The notes: generated by a model not told the origin, from the sequence alone. A stretch of DNA of 64,000 nt from Calamus simplicifolius (GCA_900491605.1 UESW01004556.1:666917-730916); one strand, 5' to 3'. Positions 10,794 through 21,314 are shown, counted from the stretch's first letter. Translations and numbers: made by a program.

Positions 10794-11494
10794 ATGAGAG
10801 AGTGCATCTCCATCCACATTGGCCAGGCCGGCATCCAGGTCGGCAACGCATTCTAGGAGCTCTACTGTCTCAAACATAGCGTCCAGGTCAATCTCTTCTC
10901 TCTTTTCTCTAACATCTGGCTCAATTTCTTGTTCTTACAAACATTTGACATTGGGATTATTTTCCTTGGATCAATTCGCAGCCCGATGGTCAGATGCCAA
11001 GAGACAAGACTATCGGCGAAGGCGATGATGCCTTCAACACCTTCTTCAGCAAAACTGGGGCTGGGAAGCACGTTCCTCGTGCCGTGTTTGTCGACCTCGA
11101 GCCAACTATGATCGACAAGGTCTGCACCAGAGCCTACAGCCAGCTCTTCTACCCCGAGCAGCTCATCAGTGGCGAGGAGGACGCCGCCAACAACTTCGCT
11201 CGCAGCCACTACACCATTAAGACCCCACCCATCTAATATTTTTGGACGATACTTCACATTGCCTTAGCATTGGAAATCCAATTTTAATGTGTTCATCGAA
11301 ATGCTTTAGTCAGAAAGGAGATCGTGGACTTGTGTTTAAAATGCATCTGAAAGCTAGCCAACAACTGCATCGGCCTCCAGGGGTTCCTTGTGTTCCACAC
11401 GGTTGGTGGTGGGACTAGCTCCAGGCTCGGTTCTCTGCTTCTGGAGAGGCTCTCTGTGGACTATGGAAAGAAGTCAAAGCTTGGCTTCACGGTA
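10794..11494 (+). pseudogene. Captured alpha-tubulin gene, exons 1-3 with introns
   Basis: This is the 5' part of a plant alpha-tubulin gene, including a CT-rich leader before the ATG at 10794. Exon 1 (10794-10886) encodes MRECISIHIGQAGIQVGNA, then an in-frame stop replaces the usual Cys-Trp, and a GT donor follows. Exon 2 (from 10982 after a CAG acceptor) encodes PDGQMPRDKTIGEGDDAFNT, AVFVDLEPTMID and QLFYPEQLISGEEDAANNFA. It diverges at about 11210 and ends at a stop at 11236. Exon 3 (about 11314-11494) resumes with KEIVDLCLKCI, a stop, GLQGFLVFHTVGGGTSSRLG and LLLERLSVDYGKKSKLGFTV. In tubulin this covers the N-terminal GTPase domain, and the GGGTGSG nucleotide loop is mutated. Introns are kept, so genomic DNA was captured, not cDNA. 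It cannot make tubulin. Confidence 0.9.
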
Positions 11495-11539
11495 TACTTT
11501 TTTCTGAAGCCACCTTTCTTCACCAAATGGCTTGTGTAG

Positions 11540-12030
11540 GTGTTTAAGTTTGCAGACGAGCATAGAGGCGCCTATAGCAATGGGTTGAAGAACGCTGTCT
11601 GCCCGTTCTACTGCTCCTACTCTGGCTACTAGGTTTCTAAGCTCTATACCCTTTAAAATAAGGACCGCCCCCCCACCCACCCTCCAAAACTCCCCTGTTT
11701 CTGAACGCGCTCTGTTTTCTCTAACGAAGGATGAGCTATTGTAGGGAGCTGCTTGGCTTCACAAGGCCACTAGGGACACAAACTTCCTCAACTACATTTT
11801 AGCTGGGACAACAAGCATGTGGGAGCCAGGATCCTCCTCTCCAAGGCATTGTCCCTCTCCTTCTCCCTTCTTCTCCATTTTTCTATCATTACCATGTTAT
11901 ATAACAACATCTTTTGGTTTCAACTTCCAAGTTCTAAGTAAGTTTTCTTTTGTCGAGTTTGCAGGCTTTCTTAGTCCAAAATGAAGTCCCTTCATGACTA
12001 CAAGGGGCATACTGATAACTTTATTTCAAC
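11540..12030 (+). pseudogene. Captured GH9 endo-1,4-beta-glucanase fragments
   Basis: Three short exon-like blocks match plant glycoside hydrolase family 9 endoglucanases, which cut beta-1,4-glucan in cell-wall metabolism. 11540-11629 reads VFKFADEHRGAYSNG and VCPFYCSYSGY. 11731-11849 reads DELL, a stop in place of Trp, GAAWLHKATRDTNFLNY, then after a frame change DNKHVGARILLSK. 11965-12030 reads MKSLHDYKGHTDNFI in a shifted frame after AFLVQN. Intron-like CT-rich sequence with GT/AG edges separates them. They lie between tubulin exon 3 and a later tubulin exon, on the same strand, so the cargo is a mosaic of two genes. It has no catalytic capacity. Confidence 0.8.
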
Positions 12031-12050
12031 CCAACTACCCTGGTGAACTC

Positions 12051-12212
12051 GGCCAAGAAGGCCTACCATGAGCAGGTTGTCGATGGCGGAGATCATTAAT
12101 AGCGCGTCTTAGCCTTCTTCCATGATGGCCAAGTGTGACCCAAGCCATGGCAAGTACATGGCATGCTGCCTCATGTCCTGCAGCGATGTCGTCCCCAAGG
12201 ATTGGAATGCTT
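12051..12212 (+). pseudogene. Captured alpha-tubulin C-terminal-domain exon fragment
   Basis: The text AKKAYHEQ, then AEIINSAS, a stop, PSSMMAKCDPSHGKYMACCL and DVVPKDWNA corresponds to the conserved alpha-tubulin region around residues 390-430 of the family (usual form AFEPSSMMAKCDPRHGKYM). It is separated from the first tubulin piece by the GH9 fragments, so a central part of the tubulin gene was lost or replaced. Confidence 0.85.
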
Positions 12213-12540
12213 TAAAGCATCATAAATTTGGCCGAAAACTCTGATGGTGCCAATGCTTTTTAAAGCGTCCGCATCGTAAAGTCTGTCGATGCTTTTTAAA
12301 GCATCACCGTCATAATTTTGTTGACGCTTTTTAAAGCATCGACATCATAATTCTCCCGATGCTTTATAAAGCGTCGACATCATAATTCTTCCAACGCTTT
12401 AAAGCATCAGAAAATTTCGTCTCCACTCCTGATGTCCCGACACTTACAGAAGCATCGGAAAGCTATTTTTCGACGCTAAAAAAGCATCAAAAAATTATTT
12501 TAAAAGCGTTGCTTTCACAAAATTTACTATAGTGATTTGA

Positions 12541-13018
12541 TGAATTGCATGATGCATTTTATGAATTAATTGATAAATTTGCAAATCTCAGTTCAAAAAA
12601 GAAAGATTTGAAAAATCAAGTTCAAAATCTTACTTTAGAAAAGGATAAACTATTAGAAGAAAATGAAGTTTTATTACAAGAAAACATAAATTTGAAAAAT
12701 GAAGTAGATAGATTGAAACCTATTGTAGATAAGTTTACTTTGAGCTCTACTAAACTTAACATGATTCTTGAAAATCAAAGAGTTGTTTTTAACAAAGCTG
12801 GCCTAGGATACAATCCTTTAAAAAGATCAAGTTTTTGAAAAATATTTATGTGCATGCTAATAATTCTACTGAAGTTACATGTTTCAAAAATGGTAAACTT
12901 GGACACAAAGCATATATATGTCACACATACAATGTTAAAAGGATATGGGTTCCAAAAGGAACCATTTTAGCTAATCCTAAAGGACCCAAGAAAGCTTGGG
13001 TACCTAGAAGGAAAACTT
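12541..13018 (+). pseudogene. gag C-terminal half of Sirevirus-like element B
   Basis: The plus-strand frame 12545-12838 is a lysine/glutamate coiled coil (KDKLLEENEVLLQENINLKN) followed by VVFNKAGLGYNPLK. After a frameshift at about 12835 comes LKNIYVHANNS, a damaged zinc knuckle and KRIWVPKGTILANP, then GPKKAWVPRRKT. It is closely related to element A gag (4358-4648). The knuckle reads CFKNGKLGHKAYIC, so the second cysteine of the CCHC motif is lost and zinc binding should fail. The N-terminal half of gag is missing, removed at the Pack-CACTA boundary. Confidence 0.85.
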
Positions 13019-13029
13019 GATATTATTGA

Positions 13030-13245
13030 TGCAGGTGTGTCTTGCAACCCATGGAGCAAAAAAAATGATACTTGGATAGCGGGTGTTTAAGACACTTGAT
13101 GGATGATGAATCTCAATTTATCACTTTGAATGCAATTGATGGAGGAGTGGTTACCTTTGAAAATAATGGCCAAGGTAAAATTGTTGGCATTGATAAAATT
13201 GGTACAACTCCCTCTACTTCTATTGATAATATCTTGCTTTAGTGA
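13030..13245 (+). pseudogene. Protease remnant of element B
   Basis: Short pieces remain: DTWIAG where WYLDSG is expected, then HLMDDESQFITLNAIDGGV and NNGQGKIVGIDKIGTTPS. This is the plant copia protease order with the catalytic Asp-Ser-Gly destroyed. Confidence 0.7.
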
Positions 13246-13249
13246 TAAA

Positions 13250-14199
13250 TATTTTAAAATTATTTGTTGAATCATCTCTTTGCATAATTAAAATCCTGTT
13301 GTTGATTGCATGAAAGCCATTGGTCATAGGCATAGTAATGTTTATATTGTTAATGACCAGATTATTGGATGTCTAGTTGTCATGAATGCTAAAATTGATA
13401 AATCCAGTTATGACATCATAGACTTGCTTATGTCATTATGGATTTGCCTTCTAAATTATTCAAAAATGATTTGGTTAAAGGTTTGTCAAAATTGAGTTTC
13501 AAAAAAAAAAAAGATAAGATTTGTGATACATACAAATTTTGAAAATTAACTAAAATTTCTTTCAAGTCTAAAAATATGATTTTAACTTCTAGACTTTTAG
13601 AACTTTTGCATATGGATTCATGATTATTGATCATTTTCTTGATTTATATAAGTTTTATTCTTAGTTAGCAAAAATGAAGCATCTTCAGTTTTTTTTCTAA
13701 AAACTTCTTAGAAGAATTTCAAATGAAAAATGTTTTCCTATTTTATCTATTAAAAGTGATTATCGAAAAGAATTTAAAAATTGGCACTTTAAAAAATCTT
13801 GTAATGAACATAGGACCTTATATTCATGTTATATTTGATGATTCTAATGATCTTTCATTAAGGAAGAGAAAGATTTTAATTGATACAAATGAAATTGAAG
13901 ATCAAGTCAAGAAGCTCACCTTGGATTCAAGGATACAAGCGATACATGAAGAAGAAATTCAACATGATGAAGTCCAAAGTAATGCTGAATTTGAAAGAGA
14001 ATGAAGGTATATCTATAATCACCTTAAAGAGCTAATATTAATTAAGTGATCCATTTCATGATATTAGGATTAGATCATCATTTAGAAATACATGTATTAA
14101 TTTTGCATTTGTTTTTCATATGGAGCCTAAATGACATGCATGATAAGCTAAATGGGTATTTAGAAATTAATTGGATGGGCATGGTAATTTCATTCAAAA
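13250..14199 (+). pseudogene. Decayed integrase-to-RT stretch of element B
   Basis: The region is AT-rich with many stops. Recognisable crumbs are KAIGHRHSNVYIVN (start of the integrase GAG_pre part), a DKICDTYKF-like zinc piece near 13525, LKRLL-type text near 13600, and an acidic frame 13723-14004 (LRKRKILIDTNEIEDQVKKL), which is where A-like elements carry the linker between integrase and RT. No function remains. Confidence 0.5.
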
Positions 14200-14829
14200 T
14201 AAAGCAAGATTGTTAGCTATAGAATATAATCAAAAGAAAGATATTAATTTTGATGAAACATATATTCCTATTGCTAGATTAAAGATTATTAGATTACTTC
14301 TTGTATTTGCTTGCTTTATGAATGTTAAATTGTATTGAATGGATGTTAAGAGCACTTTCCTTAATGAATATATTGCTGAACAAGTGTTTGTTAATCAACC
14401 ACCCGATTTCAAAAATCTTGTGTCTCCAAACCATGTATTCAATTGAACAAAGCTTTATATGGTTTGAGACAAGTATCCCGAGTATGGTTTGATAGGCTTA
14501 TTAAGTTCTTGATTAGCAATAAATTTATTAATAAAAATGTTGATGCAACATTATGAATTAAAAGATAGAATGATGATATGTTGATAGTACAAATTTATGT
14601 AGATGGCATTATATTCGGTGCTACTAATAATTTCTTGTTCCAAGACTTTGCTAAGTTCATGCAGGGGGAGTTTGAGATGAGCATAATGGGTAAAATTAAT
14701 TATTTTATCATACTTCAAATCAAGCAATCAAAGAAGCGGACCTTCATAAGCCAATCCTTATACATCAAGAAAATTTTGAAGAAGTTTGGCATGAAGAAAT
14801 CCAAGTGTATCGGTACATTTGTCAGGTGA
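14200..14829 (+). pseudogene. Reverse transcriptase remnant of element B with YVDG active site
   Basis: Pieces include NQKKDINFDETYIPIARLK, MDVKSTFLNEYIAEQVFVNQ and, at 14578-14829, IVQIYVDGIIFGATNN and MQGEFEMSIMGKINYF. These align with element A RT (YVDDIVFGATNN, MQGEFEMSMMGELNFF). The second catalytic aspartate of YVDD is Gly, and stops and shifts occur throughout. The following RNase H part is absent, so the copy was internally deleted after the RT. Confidence 0.85.
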
Positions 14830-16084
14830 TATGGGTTGCTGGCCCATGATCGGCAACTAGTGGTATCAGTTTGACTGTTTACTCTTTGCTTGGTATGATT
14901 TTATTGTAAAACTTGGATTATTAAATGCCTACTTTATTAGTGGTATCATTTCTTGATCATATCTTATAATAAATTGCCTATGCATGAAATGAAAAGGACT
15001 TGATAGAGGTGATGCATATTTTGTTGTAATATCTTGTTTGCATATCACCTATGTAAGAAATCTTATGAAATATGAAATTAAAATGTAGTGATTGTTATAG
15101 AATGTCTATGTATTTTTTTATATATACATTGAGATTAGCATGATACATTTATAAAATGTTTGGACTATATGACATTGGTATCATTTCTTGCATAAAACTT
15201 TTATCGCATATAGACCAAATTTGAAATATTAAGGGGGAGAAGAATGTAAGCATATTTGAACTCAAATATTTGATGTGGTATCTATTAATATTGTATCTCA
15301 ACATGTTTTTAAATTAGTAAGGGGGAGAAGAAACTTGCTTGAATATTTGGATACTTTGATGCATTAAGCACTATGATATATTGAATATTAAATATCTTAC
15401 TATTAAGTGCTTTTATGTATGAAAGTGGTATCAACTCTTATATGTGGCAATGATTTGAATGCATTTTCTTTTGATATCAAACTATAAAACTGCTACCTCG
15501 CTCCAACATGAAAAAGTGATATTTTGATCCTACATTCAAAGTTTTTAAAATTGGTATCAATTGAGTTATGAATAATAATTGTTATTAAATGATTAATATT
15601 TTTGTATCTTATTTATGCTACTCCTTGTGACTATTGAAGATTAAAATTTTTATAATATAAACTTTGTTGTGAACTTTAATATTTTGAACCTTGATATATG
15701 TTGTTTTTATGATTTGAGATTATGAACTTTGATGTATCTTTGTTGTATGGTTGAAATTAGATTTTGTATGATCAAGCCCTGAACTTAATAGTTTGTATTA
15801 TATACTTATGCCTTTTAATGCATTACGAATGCTTAATATTTTTTTCTTGATGAATGCTTAATTGTGCACATTCTTTCATCTCTTTTGATTAATGACAAAA
15901 AGGGGGAGAGAATAGCATACACTTCATTTACATTTATGGGAGAGATTTGCATACATTATATTCATGGGACATTCATGGGAGAGAATAGCATATAAAGAGA
16001 AAAGTATATATTAAAGGGGAAGAGAATTTTATATATTTCCTTTTGTATACTTAATGGTTTTGTCATCATCAAAAAGGGGGAGAT
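14830..16084 (+). mobile_element. Non-coding 3' internal region of element B with repeated polypurine tracts
   Basis: No gene here. The region is AT-rich with scattered ggtatcatttcttg-like words (about 14940 and 15177). Purine tracts of the form aagggggagaagaa occur at about 15231, 15319 and 15899, and the true PPT is at about 16072, just before the LTR. Multiple PPT-like copies ahead of the 3' LTR are a known feature of Sireviruses. Confidence 0.7.
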
Positions 16085-18589
16085 TGTTGACTTCATATTG
16101 ATTTTTATGATCACAAAACAATTACGTATGATACTAATGATTTTGTGGTTAAGTTAAACAAATTTCAAGTGAATCATCAAGATGATGTTACTTCGAATTG
16201 GATTACTCCACATATCAAAAGAAAGGTATTACAAAGGTAAAATGAAGGTAATGTGATTGTATTTTTGCAAGTTCAAATGTTTTTGAAAAGGGCAAATGAA
16301 TTTTTCAAATGGACTTTTGCTTCAAAGGTATCACAAAATATTTGTTTTATAAGTGACTAAAACTACCTTTGCATGAACTATTGTATTGTTTCTTATAGTA
16401 TGAAAAATATTTTCAAATGAGCCAATGGATTTATATTCCAAATGTTTTTCTTCAAGCCTAAATGTTTTATCATGGTTCTTCAATGTTTGATCATTCATTT
16501 CTATATTTTATAATTTATCATGTAAAAATTGTTTCTCAAAGCATTGCATGGCAATCCTGTAAATTCCACTAAATGCAGTCAATGGCATTTCTGTAAATGC
16601 CACTTAAGGCTGTCAGTGGCATTTCTGTTAATCCCATTGAAGGCTGTCAGTGGCATTTCTGTAAATTTTAAAACCATATGAACTTGAAAAATAGCTAACT
16701 GGGCTTGATTATCAGCTAGCTGTTTTTCTCTGAAAGCTAATTGGGAAGCAAGCTATTTTTTCCTGCATTCTTCTTTAGCCATATGAACTTTCAACTAGCT
16801 AACTGGGCAGCTAGCTTGTCTTCCTTCTTAGCTAACTAAGTTTCCTCTTTAGTTAGCTATTTTCCTCTTGCATTGTGCCTAGCTGAATGGATGATGGAAA
16901 TAGTTAGATGGCTAGCTAGCTTGTCTCTTCTCCTAGCTAGCTGAATGTATTCTTTAGTTAACTACTTTTTCCCTGTTACAGTGCTGGCCGAACCATGTGT
17001 GGATCTAGTTAACTGGTTAGCTAGCTTGTCTTCCTTCTTAGCTAGCTGGATTCACTCTTTAGTTAACTATTTTTTTCTTGTTATGAGCTTGGCCGAACCA
17101 TGTGTGGATCTAGTTAGCTGGTTAGCTAGCTGATTGCCTTTGGGAGCTAACTACTTTGCTTTGGAAGCTAACTACTTTTTGCAGGAATTTCTCCCTAGCC
17201 GTGGGACTTCATGGAAGAGTTAGCTAAGGAGCTAACTACTTTTGGCCGGTCCTATCTTCAAGCCGTATGATTTCAAAAGGAGTTAGCTAATGAGCTAACT
17301 ACTTTTTTCTTGGGAAGATCTTCAAGCCGTGTGAATTCAAATAAGTTAGCTAAGGAGCTAACTACTTTTTTCTTTATGGCTAAACTTTCCCTCAAGCCGT
17401 GTGGGATTTCAAAATAGCTAACTGAAATTTCCTTTTAGCTAGCTTATGGTATCTTGTTCTTCTTCATGGCCGAGCGTCTTCAAGGAATAGCTAACTAGAA
17501 TTAATTCCAGCCAACTACCTCTTTGCAAGCTTTGGACGAGCACTATCTCTCTCTCTCTCTTTCTAATTTCTATTTTCAGCTATACTGACTTTTGATCTCT
17601 TGGATTATGGAAGAGATCTTCCTTCCTCAAATGGATTCAGTGCATTCAATGCTCAAAGGAAATATTTTACAATGGTTATATTTTTCTTTCCATTGTACTT
17701 TCCATTTATGCCAATTGAGTCTAATGGATATTTTTGTCATTGTAATGCTTTAAATATCTGAGATTAGAGGATGGAAAAGAGGATGAAATAGAGGAGAAAA
17801 TCGTGTGAGAATCTTGTTGAAAATCCTTGTGAGAAGTTAGTGTTGAGATTTCATTTGTTAATCATTACAAGAGTTATTGGAGTGTTGATTCAAGTGGTTG
17901 ATAACATTTAAAGAAAAGATCCTGTGCATTCAAGAGCTTATAAAGAGGAGTTTCAAATTTATTGAAGGCATCATCCAAAGCTCCAACAATCACAAGAAGG
18001 CTTCGTTCATTCCTCAAAGCTTCATCCCAAAGAAGAAGCCAAAAGCTCCGAATTTGTAAAGTGATCTTTCATTGTTTTATTTGCTCATTTTAGGAGCTTC
18101 TTGTACTTAAACCTTGATATTCTTGTGTTTGTTGTAAGGCTTCCTTGTGCCATAAACAAGAGGACTAGCCGAGAAGACTAGGGGTTGGCTTCCTTGTGCC
18201 GTGTAAACAAGAGGACTAGCCGGAAAGGCTAGGGGTTAGCTTCCTTGTGCTGTGAAATAAGAGGACTAGCCGGGGAAGGCTAAGGGTTTGGCTGCCTTGT
18301 GCCGTATAATAGGAGGGCTAGCCGGGGAAGGCTAGAGGTTGTAATCGTTTGTTACGATTTGAGTGAAATTTCCAAAGGATTTTTGGGGAGTGGATGTAGG
18401 TGCTGTGGCACCGAACCACTATAAACCTTCTTGTGTTTGTGATTGCTTGCATAATTTCTGTGATATTATTGTGTTCACATCACTGCACCGCTGCAGATTA
18501 AATTTTATTAGTGATAAGCATATATCTGCACAATTATTTTTAAAATACCCAATTCACCCTCCCTCTTGGGTTGTTATATCTTGGAAACA
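16085..18589 (+). repeat. LTR B2 of Sirevirus-like element B (2505 bp)
   Basis: It starts TGTTGACTTCATATTG after the polypurine tract and ends ATCTTGGAAACA. It holds three AGTTAGCT-N4-AGCTAACT hairpins (17218, 17281 and 17344), a (CT)n run at about 17547, and four copies of a ~55-bp unit at 18136-18335. The base after its end begins DUF4216 sequence of a CACTA transposon, so element B inserted in that transposon. Confidence 0.8.
18136..18335 (+). repeat. ~55-bp tandem unit with CTAGCC/GGCTAG hairpin in LTR B2
   Basis: Four copies of ggcttccttgtgccg, a short A-rich spacer and aagaggactagcc-ggaaa-ggctag. LTR B1 has only two copies at about 9835-9945. The copy number therefore differs between the two LTRs. 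Confidence 0.8.
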
Positions 18590-18592
18590 AAG

Positions 18593-19107
18593 ATGGTTGA
18601 AGTTGAATATCCTAGTTGGCCTATGAAACGAACCGTATTGTTTCATTGCGATTGGTTTGATCTGACAGTTCCCGTGGGTAAAAGGGTTCATAACGACTAC
18701 AATCTAGTTGAAGTGAACCATCGACGAAGATTGTAGAAATATGAACCATTCATCCTTGCATCCTAAGCTCAGCAAGTGTTTTATTGAAGATCTCCAAGTT
18801 TGCGCAACGACAAGCGAGATTAGTGGGCTGTTTCTAAAATGTTCCACATTCAACAATCATATTAGATAAGAGTTCATCAAATCAATCAACTGAGTACCCT
18901 GCATTTCAAGAGGATGAAATGAAAATGCATGCAATTGAGGATGACACAAGGGCTCCTGAAACATCACTTAGAGATCCAAATAGTGATGTCCAAGAAATTG
19001 AGGATGCAAATGTTCGGTTTCCTTCCGATGATAATGAAATTGAATTATAGTCCGATACGACATCGGATGTTGAACCAACATTTCATGAAACAAATGACAC
19101 TGATTAA
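18593..19107 (+). pseudogene. C-terminal part of CACTA-1 transposase gene (DUF4216 region)
   Basis: It starts inside the domain with VEVEYPSWPMKRTV-like text and RCDWFD-like sequence (ctgacagttcccgtg), then KRVHNDYNLVEVNHRRRL, an in-frame stop, YEPFIL, and after further stops an acidic tail ending QHFMKQMTLI in one frame and the stop at 19105-19107 in the other. It is collinear with 52724-53241 and differs by several stops. In En/Spm transposons this is the end of the main transposase. Confidence 0.8.
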
Positions 19108-19213
19108 ACATAGAGGTTTATTCAATTTTAATTTATTTTTATAAGTGTTAAATTTTTACATATTTAATCATTATTCAAAATTATATTGTATGAATCTTTA
19201 GTATTTTTAGTAT

Positions 19214-20768
19214 GATGGGCTAAGGTAGATCTACCACCGACAGACGGAGTAAGCAGTGATGCAACCTTGCCACATTAGATCTTATGAGCATTGGAGATGG
19301 AGAGTTCAGATCTTCAACATCGCACAGCTTCCAATCTCTCCAGTTTTTGGTGGTGATAGCCAATCAGCATAGACCTCTGAGAGTTTTTTCTTCGTCGGCC
19401 GCACCGTACATGGACTGGATGCTGATAGGCTGTAAGTATATACTAATTATAAATATATATTTATGTATTTAAGTCAATTACTTATAAACATACATTTTTT
19501 TAACCGCTTTATTGAGCAGAATACTGTATCGAGCCGGATCAGCTCCATATTTTAGAGGCATGCTGATCTCAGTGGTTATGATTGACACCATGTATATGCG
19601 GCCAAAAGGGAGTTTTATTTTTCAGAGTTTCAGGTAAACTTATTAAATATAATTTATCACTGATATAAATTTTTTTAATCCTAATAAATTCTGAAACTAA
19701 CTATTTATTTTAATGCAGAAAAAATTTACGTGGGACCTTACCATCCATGATGCCATTAGGGCAGCATGGAATGCTCTTGCGATACTTCGATACTCCGACA
19801 TACTTTATCATTGAATGAGATCGGATGAGCATTCTGTGCATGTACCGGAGGATATTTGGCATGCTTGACAGGAGGTGTGGCAGTCTGAGACCTGGCACAG
19901 GAGATCTGCATCAGCCAGCATGAACCGTCGATTTGAGAAGGGCGATCATGGCATGGGTCTCTCCTGCCACACTGCGGGTCCATTTTGATTCAGGAGCACA
20001 GACACAGTATAGTAAAACATATAAATAATTTAATTACTAATTTAGTTATTTACAAATACTTACATTTATATCATTTTTTCTGCTTTTGTAGTCTGAGAAG
20101 GAGGGCACAGATTCTGGTGAGTTTCGTCTATTCAGGGCGACACACACCAGGATGGATGGTTCTTGGGTTGATGCACGATCACACAAGGTTGCGGTAAGAA
20201 ATTAGCTTTATATTGTATTTGTTTAATTTTTAAAATTTTATTCATGTTCATATATTGATTCATTTATCGTTGATTTTATAATTCAAAGGCACGAGTCGAG
20301 AAGCTTCAGTCCCAGGCATCGCAGGTCGACTCTACTGATGGGGGGCCACCCATCGAACTCTCACCACAGGAGAGTCGATGTGTATTTTTGAAAGTTGTTG
20401 GTGCCCAACCGCGAGACCGTAGGTTCTATGGTCTGGGTACTAAAGCTTCTAGATATTTTTCCCATCAGGGCTCCAGTTCATACTATCTTGGCGATATTCC
20501 TGTCGAGCATTTAGACGACATTCGAAGATCTATTATGAAGGAGGTTCGACAGGAGTTCGAGCAACGCACGAGAGAGCTTCAACAGGAGTATCAGCAAGAG
20601 CTCGACCAGTGCATGGAAGGCCTTCAACAGGAACTTGTAGACATATGAGCGCAGATGCATCAGATGCAGGATTTGGTTCGCCTCATGTCGCAGGGTTCAT
20701 TCCAGCCTCCGAAGCTTTCACGTGATCCACAGCCTTCACGTGATCGTGATAGTAGTGCGGATTCTTGA
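19214..20768 (+). pseudogene. Second CACTA-1 gene, Ptta/En/Spm type (PF03004-like), decayed
   Basis: It has the same exon plan as 53346-54851 in CACTA-2: a serine-rich start (19214-19432), an exon containing the DTMYMRPKGSFIF-type text (about 19520-19634), an exon starting KKFTWDLTIHDAIRAAWNA (19720-20010), a short exon (20093-20192) and a last exon (20288-20768). The last exon encodes RDRRFYGLGTKASRYFSHQ, LDDIRRSIMKEVRQEFEQR and a glutamine-rich coiled coil ending with SRDRDSSADS. A stop at 20646 and others upstream break it. The family is thought to bind subterminal repeats, which is an inference from TNPA-type proteins. Confidence 0.75.
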
Positions 20769-20940
20769 TGTATTTTTTTTTACTTCTTATATTTTGTATA
20801 TGAAAACTTTAAAATATTAATATATTAATTTCTTATATATTTTGAAAATTAAGTGATGAATGTTTCTATCAATATTTAAATGCAATGAAATTGTATTAGT
20901 AGGTTTAATTTATAATATTTAAAATTTTAATAAAAAAAAT

Positions 20941-21314
20941 TAATTAGCGGCGCTATTGTGATGAAAGTTTTTTGCCATAATTATTTATAAAAAAGTTTAA
21001 TTAAATTTTGCAACGCAATTGCGATGCCAATCAGGCGTCGCAAATTTGCGATGCCAAGCAAGCGTCAATTTAGCAATGCAATATTTTGTCGCAATTTTAC
21101 AAGACAATTAGTCACAAAATTGCAATACAATTTTACGTCATTAATGCATCGCTAAATTACGATGACTGCAATTTAGTCGCAAATTAGCGATGCAATTTTT
21201 GGCATCGCTAAGCGTTGCTATTTAGCGACGCAATTGCGATGGATTGCAGGTTGCGATGAGGTTGACAGCAACGTCTAAATTGCATCACTACTAAAGCTGA
21301 AGTTTCTTGTAGTG
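20941..21314 (+). repeat. CACTA-1 3' subterminal repeats and TIR
   Basis: Dense gcgatgcaatt / aattgcgtcgc words in both orientations run up to the 3' TIR (end at 21314). They are the same class as the arrays at 47098-48106 and 55030-55190. Confidence 0.85.

Larger units (their letters stand above)
10226..12534 (+). mobile_element. Pack-type CACTA transposon carrying two host gene fragments
   Basis: The left end begins cactaggggcgagcg and the right end finishes aatttactatagtg, so both termini read CACTA inward. Both sides carry subterminal arrays of one motif, gcttttaaagcgtc-like words alternating in orientation (10260-10500 and 12210-12515), as in CACTA elements. There is no transposase gene inside. 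Instead it holds exon-intron pieces of alpha-tubulin and of a GH9 endoglucanase. It lies between LTR B1 and the gag coiled coil of element B, replacing the PBS and the first part of gag. The three bases flanking each end (cga, att) do not match, so either the boundary is slightly off or there was a later deletion. Confidence 0.7.
18590..21314 (+). mobile_element. 3' half of a CACTA (En/Spm) transposon, CACTA-1
   Basis: The right end, 21306-21314, reads cttgtagtg, so the terminal inverted repeat read inward is CACTACAAGAAACTTC, the typical plant CACTA terminus. Just inside are subterminal repeats (20941-21290). Upstream come the end of the first transposase gene and most of a second gene, collinear with 52720-54851 of CACTA-2. 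The left part is cut off by LTR B2. The three bases after the end are act. Confidence 0.9.

Noticed and set aside
10794..12212. A functional alpha-tubulin gene
   Set aside because: In-frame stops in exons 1 and 3, a missing central part and foreign GH9 exons inside show it is a captured pseudogene.
12530..12534. A confirmed target-site duplication for the Pack-CACTA
   Set aside because: The three bases on the two sides (cga and att) differ, so no duplication is claimed.
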